Assembly: GCA_003541985.1 (NCBI GenBank)
Contig: DPLM01000405.1
Location: forward strand, 1 to 5,637
DNA from: Deltaproteobacteria bacterium
Lineage (GTDB): Bacteria; SAR324; NAC60-12
DNA: 5,637 nucleotides
Direction: 5' to 3'
In this document: positions 1-5,623 of the stretch, one piece after another
Position numbering within the stretch: position 1 is the stretch's first letter
Layout of the letters: each line of letters begins with the position of its first letter
The notes under the pieces: model-generated
Database searches by the model: none
Told to the model about the DNA's origin: nothing
What the model saw: only the letters and a program-made list of their open reading frames with translations
Program-made: the position numbers and the translations under genes

Positions 1-1
1 T

Positions 2-1147
2 CCACGTATCGATTTGCAGTTATTGGCTCCGGAAAAAAGCTTTGAATTACCTACCTCAATGACATTCTTTCCGGGTTCCACCACAAAATTTATTGTCACT
101 GAAAAAGCTGGACGGGTCAAATAGTTTACCGAAGGAGCACTGCAGAGTAGTGGTATCCTACTTGACTTGACCGATGCCGTTTATTCCGCAGATTGGGAAG
201 AAGGACTCCTCTCAATGGTTTTTGATCCTGATTATTTCAACAACCGCTATGCCTATGTATTTTATTCACTAGACAATCCCAAACGCTCTCGACTTTCTCG
301 TTTTACAGTGAATTTAGACAATATAGTAGGCCGTTCGAGCGAGCTGACACTGCTGGAAATTCCCAAGACTTCCAACAGCCACAATGGTGGAATGCTTCAA
401 TTTGGTACCGATGGGTTCCTGTATATTTCCGTGAGTGATGGATATCAGGTTGATGATGCTCAAGACCTCAGCGACCTAAAAGGTAGTCTACTACGATTAG
501 ACACACGCAACGCCAGTGAGAAAGCACCTTATGACATTCCGCCAGACAATCCTTTTGCTAATAACAATGAAGGGATTCGACCGGAAATCCTAGCATGGGG
601 ATTTCGTAATCCTTGGCGATTTAGTATTGACGCATTGACTGGGCATATTTTTGTTGAAGATGTCGGAGACAACCATCAGGAAGAGATCAGCCGTATTGAG
701 GTGGGGAAAAACCACGGATGGCAGATTTTGAAGGGCGACCAGTGTTATCCTCCAGGGACAGAAAATTGTGACAAGGAAAGTACTATGTTACCGATTGCTT
801 CTCTCGAACACACCTTTATTCGTTCTGTAATTGGAGGTTATGTCTACCGAGGAGAAGACATTCCCTGGCTCCGTGGTCAGTATGTTTACGGTGACTACTT
901 TCGTGGACTCTTTCAACTGGATCCTGCCGAACCAAGCATTCAGCATTTCCCTCAGGTCTTAGTCTACAAACCCAGAATCCAGCATGGTGAAGAACTGGAA
1001 GAGGTGATATCCTTCTCGTCACTGACGGAAGATGCAGTTGGTGAGTTGTATGCAACTAGTCTGAGTGGTGCTGTCTACAAACTCCAGCACTTGTCCCCCA
1101 GCAAAGAATTGAAGGGATTTTTCAGAGCTATTGGAGACTTCCGTTGA
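2..1147 (+). pseudogene. PQQ-dependent glucose/sorbosone-type sugar dehydrogenase, interrupted by an in-frame amber stop and cut by the window's left edge
   Basis: This is a soluble, periplasmic beta-propeller dehydrogenase of the glucose/sorbosone dehydrogenase family, which oxidises sugars with PQQ and passes electrons to a cytochrome. One frame runs from the left edge to the TGA at 1145-1147 but is broken by TAG at 122-124. Before the TAG it reads TFFPGSTTKFIVTEKAGRVK, the usual first propeller strand. After it FTEGALQSSGILLDLTDAV continues directly, so nothing but the stop separates them. The remainder has a TTG at 167 (residue 1 here) and an ATG at 215 as possible restarts, neither with a clear Shine-Dalgarno sequence. 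Family motifs downstream are intact: SHNGGMLQFGTDG (His72), GFRNPWR (145-151, the catalytic Arg region), EDVGDNHQEEI (164-174), KNHGW (181-185), GGYVYRGE (223-230), and a Cys193/Cys201 pair that may form a disulfide. The N-terminus and signal peptide lie outside the window. The neighbouring cytochrome gene is also broken, which supports a pseudogene, but a sequencing error or readthrough cannot be excluded. The family call is firm; loss of function is likely. Confidence 0.85.
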
Positions 1148-1168
1148 CTCTGCCACGAGTAGTAATTG

Positions 1169-1552
1169 ATGCCTATGCTGATTGCAAAAGTGTGGTCTTG
1201 GGTAATGAGAGGTCCTTTCTTACTGACCTTGCTTTTGGGGGCTGGTGTGCTTTATGTCAGGCTATTGGATTAAGACACGATCGGCAAAAATCAGATTGAC
1301 ACGACTGCAGGAGCCGCTCTCTATCTGCAATACAATTATTAGACTTGTCATGGTACAGACGTTCTAAATCCTCCCGTGGAAGGCTGCCCGCACCTTACTA
1401 GCCAACCAGCCTCCTACTTGATCAATCAAATGCTCGACATCAAGTACAAACGTCGCAGCAACGGCGCGACCACTATCATGTGGCCTACTATCAATCGAGT
1501 CAGTGATTCTGAAATTCATCAGATTGGACAATACTTGGCAAGGATTCAATAA
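1169..1552 (+). pseudogene. Degenerate small membrane-anchored c-type cytochrome (two stops, broken heme motif)
   Basis: This is the remnant of a monoheme class I cytochrome c, probably the electron acceptor of the dehydrogenase 21 nt upstream. Read from ATG 1169 in one frame to the TAA at 1550-1552, it would be 127 codons. It begins with a positively charged then hydrophobic segment (RGPFLLTLLLGAGVLYV, about residues 14-30) typical of a signal anchor. The globular part keeps GAALYLQYN, then the heme site, then LTSQPASYLINQMLDIKYK and a C-terminal IMWPTINRVSDSEIHQIGQY. Met104 there fits the distal heme ligand. Defects are TAA at codon 35 (1271-1273), TAG at codon 58 (1340-1342) and Tyr (TAT, 1337-1339) where the first Cys of CxxCH should be; the second Cys and the His (codons 60-61) survive. 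Apart from these substitutions the frame is unbroken, suggesting recent decay. ATG at 1175 or 1205 are alternative starts. Covalent heme attachment would fail even if the stops were read through. Confidence 0.82.
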
Positions 1553-1609
1553 AGATAAGAGAACAACACTGAGGGAAAATTTTTGGAATCAACAAGATAA
1601 AGAATAGAC

Positions 1610-2149
1610 CTAGCGGCCACTTCGTACAGAGTTCTTAAACTGACTGATGATTTGATTTCGCTTATGTAGCATCTGCTTGAGTTGGAGATTCTCTTGCTCC
1701 AGCATGACAACCCTCGACTTCAGTTGACCGACCTCACTCTCGTCATACCCCACCTCTGTAACTGGATCCTCATACTGACGATCTATCGGAAACAATTCGC
1801 CCTGCTCTTTCTCCTCAGGCTCCAACTGAAAAAAGGAAACTTCTTTGTCCAAATCATATACTTCTTGAGAATCATCATCTTTTTCAAGATCGTAATAGCG
1901 TAGATGATCGACAATCTGATCCTCCCTTCGATCCAACAGCAGCCAAATGAGCAGAGCAGGCATAGCTATGATCAAATAAAGCAGAAGCCCTGCGAAGATA
2001 GCGACAATTACATTAATTTCGAGGTCTTCTCCGCCAATCCCAGAAACAACCTTCCCCGACGATTTAGAAAACTCGGTAAAGCCGAAATAAACACCGATCA
2101 AACACAATACGGACCAAACGATCAGTAGCCATTTGGCAAAATTTCTCAT
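1610..2149 (-). CDS. Hypothetical membrane protein: two transmembrane segments, acidic linker, C-terminal coiled coil
   Basis: I do not recognise a family for this 179-residue protein. It starts at ATG 2149 (reading leftward) and stops at TAG 1612-1610. Residues about 7-25 and 44-72 are strongly hydrophobic and should span the membrane. The basic N-terminus and the RR after the second segment suggest both ends are cytoplasmic with a short external loop at 26-43. Residues 74-138 are very rich in Asp and Glu. Residues 139-170 form a heptad pattern (V140, L143, V147, L150, N154, L157, L161, I168). Asn at an 'a' position, as in dimeric leucine zippers, suggests self-association or a partner. Upstream bases are GA-rich (GGAAACGAAGGC before ATG), giving only a modest ribosome binding site. 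It is convergent with the cytochrome remnant (57 nt between stops, no clear terminator seen) and lies downstream of the 52-residue coiled-coil gene. It could be a membrane-tethered scaffold; that is inference from architecture only. Confidence 0.72.
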   Translation of the reverse strand: MRNFAKWLLIVWSVLCLIGVYFGFTEFSKSSGKVVSGIGGEDLEINVIVAIFAGLLLYLIIAMPALLIWLLLDRREDQIVDHLRYYDLEKDDDSQEVYDLDKEVSFFQLEPEEKEQGELFPIDRQYEDPVTEVGYDESEVGQLKSRVVMLEQENLQLKQMLHKRNQIISQFKNSVRSGR

Positions 2150-2206
2150 GCCTTCGTTTCCAGATTTTTGAAGGAAGAACGGTAGGGTTTTGAGAAATTG
2201 AACATA

Positions 2207-2248
2207 TCAAGATAGAAGCATCGGTTCAAATGATTTCTATCTTGAACC
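2207..2248. repeat. Overlapping inverted repeats forming two mutually exclusive hairpins
   Basis: An 11-bp perfect inverted repeat has arms TCAAGATAGAA (2207-2217) and TTCTATCTTGA (2235-2245) with a 17-nt loop. A second repeat, GGTTCAA (2223-2229) with TTGAACC (2242-2248), shares bases with the right arm of the first, so only one of the two stems can form at a time. The element lies between the two minus-strand genes, about 58-99 nt upstream of the start of the 179-residue gene. It could act in the leader of that gene or as a processing or stop signal after the 52-residue gene. No T-run follows directly in either direction, so it is not a standard intrinsic terminator. The repeats are certain; a function is not. 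Confidence 0.55.
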
Positions 2249-2334
2249 AAACTTCTATTGAGTAGTTTTTAGTGAAAATCTTGGTGTGCGATAAAGAGAT
2301 TTGCGTTAGGAGAAACCTCTTCCTGTGGTTGGCC

Positions 2335-2493
2335 TCAGTTCAGGTTACGATTGGTTCCAAGCTCGGGCTCACTGTCATCAACGACTGTGCAGATGACCCA
2401 CTCAAGAGTCGTGATTCGCTGTTCTAGCTGCTTGATCTTGTGGTTCTGCACTTCTAGCAATGCTTGCAGTTCCCGGTTAGTTTTACCTTCCAT
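2335..2493 (-). CDS. Small hypothetical coiled-coil protein, 52 residues
   Basis: A short frame runs from ATG 2493-2491 to TGA 2337-2335 on the minus strand. Its product begins MEGKTNRELQALLEVQ and has a regular heptad of hydrophobic residues (L9, L13, I20, L23, I27, L30, I34, V37), predicting a single amphipathic helix that dimerises or binds a partner. A short acidic and polar tail (residues 39-52) follows. There is no signal peptide or membrane segment, so it should be cytoplasmic. The start is supported by AGGGAG three bases upstream and by an in-frame TAA immediately before the ATG, which rules out a longer version. It reads in the same direction as the 179-residue gene, 185 nt further on, whose tail is also a coiled coil; an interaction between the two is possible but unproven. 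I do not recognise the family. The opposite strand is also open here but shows no comparable start signal. Confidence 0.55.
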   Translation of the reverse strand: MEGKTNRELQALLEVQNHKIKQLEQRITTLEWVICTVVDDSEPELGTNRNLN

Positions 2494-2496
2494 TTA

Positions 2497-2502
2497 CTCC
2501 CT
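2497..2502 (-). promoter_or_regulatory. Ribosome binding site of the 52-residue coiled-coil gene
   Basis: AGGGAG on the minus strand lies three bases before ATG 2493. It is a strong Shine-Dalgarno match with somewhat short spacing. It is the main reason to treat the small frame as a real gene. Confidence 0.55.
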
Positions 2503-2610
2503 TAGTAGTCAGCACTCTTATGAAGCACTATGGCGCATCCATCTACGTAAATCGTGATTTGCCTATCATGTATGCGGCACAATCTGGGCCACCAATCACT
2601 CAAAACAAAA

Positions 2611-2630
2611 GATTTAAATAAATTTGAATC
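2611..2630. promoter_or_regulatory. Near-perfect 20-bp palindrome, possible operator
   Basis: Arms GATTTAAAT (2611-2619) and ATTTGAATC (2622-2630) match as an inverted repeat at 8 of 9 positions around an AA centre. The 2-nt centre is too short for an RNA loop, so dyad recognition by a DNA-binding dimer is the likelier reading. It lies between two divergent genes, 118 nt from the small gene's start and 241 nt from the exporter's. AT-rich palindromes of this quality can occur by chance. Confidence 0.3.
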
Positions 2631-2870
2631 TCACAACACCCAAACTGAGAAACTCCAAACTGTTTCTTTGCCGAAAAAAACTCATCAATACTGGCATTCT
2701 TGAAAGAAAGTTTTTTTCTGGTTGTCTCTTCGCAAACCAAAGTTCATTCTGGAATATCATTTTTTCACAGCAGATTTCGTTACTCTTTCCACAAAGTTCT
2801 AAATTATCTGATCCAAGAACAGTCCCGACAACTCTGCATACTACTACAACCCAACACCTCTCGCTCGCTC

Positions 2871-4727
2871 ATGTTTTCTTGGTTTGAAGACCGCCTGAAC
2901 CCATTTCCCAATGAAGATCCAACCCAACCACCCCAAGGACTGGTGGCTTTCTGTTGGCACTATGCCAAGCCTGCAGGCCCCTGGCTGTTTCTAATGTCAG
3001 CTATCACCGCACTAATTTCTATTGGAGAGGTCTACCTGTTTGGATTTCTGGGCAACATTGTGGATTGGCTGGCGGCAAGTAGACAGGAAGGATTTCTGGA
3101 ACGTGAGGGAGGCAAGTTGGTCTGGATGGGAGCTGTACTGCTGATCGGTCTGCCAACGATCGTCTTGTTGCAATCTCTGCTGATTCATCAGACGCTGCTT
3201 GGTAACTTCCCGATGATCGCCCGTTGGCAGATGCATCGCTACCTGCTCCAGCAGAGCATGGGATTCTTTGCCAATGAATTTGCTGGCCGGGTGGCGACCA
3301 AGGTGATGCAGACTTCGCTCTCCATTCGTGAAAGTGTGATGAAGTTACTTGACGTCTTTGTCTACGTGAGTGTCAACTTCATTTCAATGATGGTTTTGGT
3401 TGCTTCAGCGGACTGGGTACTAGCATTACCGCTGCTGCTGTGGGTAATTGTTTACACCACACTCATTCGCTACTTTGTACCTAAGCTCAAGAAAGTCTCT
3501 AGTGAACAAGCCGATGCTCGTTCGTTAATGACGGGACGGGTTGTTGACAGCTACACAAACATCACCACGGTCAAACTGTTCTCCCATGCAGGTAGGGAAG
3601 CCGCTTATGCCAGAGAGAGCATGGAAGGTTTTTTGCGAACCGTACATCATCAGATGCGACTGGTGACCCAGTTTCAGTTCACAGTTTATTTCAACAACGC
3701 CTTCCTAGTATTTGCCATATCCGCTCTGGCCATTTGGCTCTGGCTTGGATCCGTGGTGTCCATTGGTTCAGTTGCCATTTCGATTGCACTGTGCCTACGT
3801 ATCAACGGGATGTCACAGTGGATCATGTGGGAGGTCTCTGGCCTATTTGAAAACATTGGGGTCGTGCATGACGGCATGACGATGATGGTCAAGCCCCATG
3901 AAGTCGTAGATCAGCCAAAGGCCCAACCACTGAACGTGCCACAAGGGCAGATTGAGTTCGAACATATCGGCTTTCACTATGGAAAGGCCAGTGGTGTGAT
4001 TGATGACTTATCTCTGAAAATCATAGCTGGCGAAAAAATTGGTCTGGTAGGACGCTCTGGAGCCGGCAAGACTACACTGATGAATCTACTCCTGCGCTTC
4101 TATGACCTAGAACGAGGACGAATTCTGATTGATGAACAAGACATCGCCCAAATGACGCAGGAGAGCCTGCGTAGCTACATCGGTGTAGTCACCCAGGACA
4201 CCTCACTCCTGCACCGCTCCATTCGCGAAAATATAGCCTACTCCGCTCCAGAGGCAACTGATGAGCAAGTGATCGAGGCCGCTCGCAAGACTAGTGCCTG
4301 GGACTTTATTCAGGAACTGGAAGATTCAGCAGGTCGGAAAGGTCTGGATGCCCATGTCGGTGAGAGAGGTGTGAAACTCTCCGGAGGACAGCGTCAACGG
4401 ATTGCGATCGCTAGAGTCTTTCTGAAAGATGCCCCAATTCTTGTACTAGATGAAGCAACCTCTGCACTGGATTCAGAGGTAGAGGCAGCCATCCAGGAAA
4501 ACTTATTTCAATTGATGGAGGGTAAGACCGTGATTGCCATTGCACATCGACTCTCCACGATCGCCCAGCTGGACCGTTTGGTTGTAATTGATGCAGGCAA
4601 CCTGATCGAGTCCGGTAGCCATGACGAGCTGGTCCAGAACTCCCGTATATACGGTGATCTTTGGGCTCGCCAATCTGGTGGGTTTCTAGCTCCGGGAGAA
4701 TACGAAGAGAAAATTCAGGCAGCTTGA
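2871..4727 (+). CDS. ABC transporter, fused permease and ATPase (MsbA-like type IV exporter half-transporter)
   Basis: This is a 618-residue half-transporter that should homodimerise in the inner membrane and export lipids, drugs or other hydrophobic compounds with ATP; the substrate cannot be told from sequence. ATG 2871 is chosen because the protein then begins MFSWFEDRLNPFP, a typical start for this family, followed by a proline-rich stretch and the first membrane helix. The frame is open for 57 codons further upstream but that part looks non-coding. No clear Shine-Dalgarno sequence precedes the ATG; the bases there are CTCGCTCGCTC. The membrane domain covers about residues 30-315 with six helices. 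The ATPase domain has Walker A GRSGAGKT (394-401, Lys400), Q-loop Gln442, signature LSGGQ (503-507), Walker B ILVLDE (523-528, catalytic Glu528), D-loop SALD (531-534) and H-loop His559. All key residues are present and the length is normal, so it should be functional. No terminator is visible before the next gene. Confidence 0.93.
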   Translation: MFSWFEDRLNPFPNEDPTQPPQGLVAFCWHYAKPAGPWLFLMSAITALISIGEVYLFGFLGNIVDWLAASRQEGFLEREGGKLVWMGAVLLIGLPTIVLLQSLLIHQTLLGNFPMIARWQMHRYLLQQSMGFFANEFAGRVATKVMQTSLSIRESVMKLLDVFVYVSVNFISMMVLVASADWVLALPLLLWVIVYTTLIRYFVPKLKKVSSEQADARSLMTGRVVDSYTNITTVKLFSHAGREAAYARESMEGFLRTVHHQMRLVTQFQFTVYFNNAFLVFAISALAIWLWLGSVVSIGSVAISIALCLRINGMSQWIMWEVSGLFENIGVVHDGMTMMVKPHEVVDQPKAQPLNVPQGQIEFEHIGFHYGKASGVIDDLSLKIIAGEKIGLVGRSGAGKTTLMNLLLRFYDLERGRILIDEQDIAQMTQESLRSYIGVVTQDTSLLHRSIRENIAYSAPEATDEQVIEAARKTSAWDFIQELEDSAGRKGLDAHVGERGVKLSGGQRQRIAIARVFLKDAPILVLDEATSALDSEVEAAIQENLFQLMEGKTVIAIAHRLSTIAQLDRLVVIDAGNLIESGSHDELVQNSRIYGDLWARQSGGFLAPGEYEEKIQAA

Positions 4728-4875
4728 GGCATTTTATCTGACTCTTCCAGTTAGTTTATGGACCCACTCACTTGCTAATTTGTCACTTCTTCGTTGATAT
4801 TGGTTGAATATCTCTGTGCTGTAAATCGGAGATCTCAACAAGCTTGGCACATTCAATCCGCAACGGCTTTCAAAC

Positions 4876-4880
4876 GAGGT
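4876..4880 (+). promoter_or_regulatory. Ribosome binding site that sets the start of the phosphoribosyltransferase gene
   Basis: GAGGT lies nine bases before ATG 4890, and a second GAGG at 4884-4887 lies two bases before it. The frame is open upstream to a TTG at 4794, but that extension has no such signal and is not family-like, so ATG 4890 is preferred. Confidence 0.6.
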
Positions 4881-4889
4881 AGTGAGGAA

Positions 4890-5405
4890 ATGACAGCAAA
4901 GAAACAAACCGATCTGTACGTCTCGTGGGACGAATACCACAAAAAAATCGAAGAGTTGGCCATCAAGGTCTATCAAGACGGATATGACTTCAGTCAGATC
5001 GTTTGTATTGCGAAGGGTGGATTGCGGGTAGGAGATATTTTCGCACGGTTATTCGACAAACCCCTCGCCATTCTTTCTGTGGAGTCATATCGGGGTGATG
5101 GTATGAAGAACGAGCAGGGCTCAATGACATTCTCCAGGGATCTGGCTCAAACCACCCCAAACCTTGGAAACAGGGTGATTCTTGTGGATGATCTGGCAGA
5201 CTCTGGCATCACTCTGGAGAAAAGTCTGAAATGGTTGAATCATTATTACGGATTCTATCTAGACGAAGTCCGCACCGCTGTGCTCTGGATGAAAGGGGTT
5301 TCGCAGTACAAGCCGAATTATTATGTAGACTATCTCGAGGGTTCTCCGTGGATTCATCAGCCGATGGAAAAATATGAGACGATGAGCGTGACAGATTTGA
5401 TTTAA
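4890..5405 (+). CDS. Purine-type phosphoribosyltransferase (type I PRTase fold, hypoxanthine/xanthine-guanine-like)
   Basis: This 171-residue cytosolic enzyme probably transfers a phosphoribosyl group from PRPP to a purine base in a salvage pathway. The PRPP-binding signature VILVDDLADSGIT is at residues 96-108 with the Asp-Asp pair 100-101. An AKGGLRVGD stretch (41-49) matches the loop that holds pyrophosphate. Lys135 and Trp154 (in GSPWIHQPME) sit where purine enzymes place base-contacting residues. An N-terminal helix (about 12-30) containing W13 and Y16 resembles the group of short bacterial proteins labelled hypoxanthine phosphoribosyltransferase. The exact base is uncertain, and some relatives have no tested activity. 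The start is set by GAGGT nine bases upstream, and the TAA stop is at 5403-5405. It follows the exporter by 162 nt in the same direction; co-transcription is possible but no functional link is evident. No intrinsic terminator follows. Confidence 0.85.
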   Translation: MTAKKQTDLYVSWDEYHKKIEELAIKVYQDGYDFSQIVCIAKGGLRVGDIFARLFDKPLAILSVESYRGDGMKNEQGSMTFSRDLAQTTPNLGNRVILVDDLADSGITLEKSLKWLNHYYGFYLDEVRTAVLWMKGVSQYKPNYYVDYLEGSPWIHQPMEKYETMSVTDLI

Positions 5406-5462
5406 GTCTTCCATCTCATACACTGGTAGTTCCGATAGATTGAAGTAAGATTGATCGAAAGT

Positions 5463-5526
5463 GGCTGGAGCCCAATAGAACTACTGATTAGTATTAAGTT
5501 TGCGGTTCCAGCCTCTCTACTGGGCA
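5463..5526. repeat. Interlocking inverted repeats downstream of the phosphoribosyltransferase gene
   Basis: GGCTGGA (5463-5469) pairs with TCCAGCC (5507-5513), and the adjoining GCCCAATAG (5470-5478) pairs with CTACTGGGC (5518-5526) with one mismatch. The arms interlock rather than nest. With no bases between the two left arms, both stems are unlikely to form together. A further pair, GTAGTTC (5426-5432) with GAACTAC (5478-5484), adds to the density. This could be a structured 3' end or the leader of the next gene. Repeats of seven bases are expected by chance at this spacing, so support is weak. No T-run follows. Confidence 0.3.
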
Positions 5527-5579
5527 ATGTTATACTGACTCTCAGCATTGCTGCCATTTAATCCCAAAAGCGCCTTATG

Positions 5580-5609
5580 TTGACAAAAAACATTCAATTA
5601 CAGTATCAA
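5580..5609 (+). promoter_or_regulatory. Candidate sigma70-type promoter facing the right edge
   Basis: A perfect -35 box TTGACA (5580-5585) is followed after 18 bases by TATCAA (5604-5609), a 4 of 6 match to the -10 consensus, in AT-rich sequence. It would drive a plus-strand gene beyond the window, with transcription starting near 5616. The -10 box is imperfect and the spacing is one base longer than ideal. Confidence 0.4.
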
Positions 5610-5623
5610 AATCATCTTATAAA

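Larger units (their letters stand above)
2494..2870. other. Gene-free region between the divergent coiled-coil gene and ABC exporter gene
   Basis: These 377 nt separate the minus-strand small gene from the plus-strand exporter. I see no convincing gene, RNA or terminator. A plus-strand frame stays open from 2700 into the exporter, but its sequence is low in similarity to any exporter N-terminus and lacks a ribosome binding site, so I treat it as leader. A 33-codon plus-strand frame at 2520-2621 also lacks a ribosome binding site. Both divergent promoters should lie here, but I could not pick either with confidence. The part around 2600-2640 is AT-rich and holds a near-palindrome. Confidence 0.5.

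Noticed and set aside
816..1055. Minus-strand open frame inside the sugar dehydrogenase
   Set aside because: It lies wholly within family-matching plus-strand coding sequence, and its product is His/Arg-rich with no recognisable domain.
1364..1549. Minus-strand open frame across the cytochrome remnant
   Set aside because: The plus strand in the same place encodes clear cytochrome c C-terminal sequence, so the reverse frame is a shadow of it.
1553..1609. Possible bidirectional terminator between the convergent genes
   Set aside because: There is a T-run (1580-1584) but no GC-rich inverted repeat next to it on either strand.
1682..2128. Two plus-strand open frames opposite the 179-residue membrane protein
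   Set aside because: They are shadows. The minus-strand reading has membrane segments and a coiled coil in a sensible order, while these have no ribosome binding site or domain.
2351..2557. Plus-strand open frame over the small coiled-coil gene
   Set aside because: It is Ser/Cys-rich without domain features and has no start signal. The minus-strand frame has a strong ribosome binding site and a heptad pattern.
2520..2621. 33-codon plus-strand frame starting MKHYGASIYVNRD
   Set aside because: It reads somewhat protein-like, but there is no ribosome binding site, no recognisable family and no stop-to-stop length beyond chance.
2624..2887. Plus-strand open frame running into the exporter start
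   Set aside because: It overlaps the exporter start in another frame and its composition is low-complexity Thr/Ser/Leu with no domain.
4796..4812. Small hairpin GATATT-ggttg-AATATC
   Set aside because: A 6-bp AT-rich stem with no T-run is expected by chance, and no terminator or operator role could be supported.
4734..4976. Minus-strand open frame overlapping the start of the phosphoribosyltransferase
   Set aside because: It overlaps well-supported plus-strand coding sequence and has no motif or ribosome binding site.
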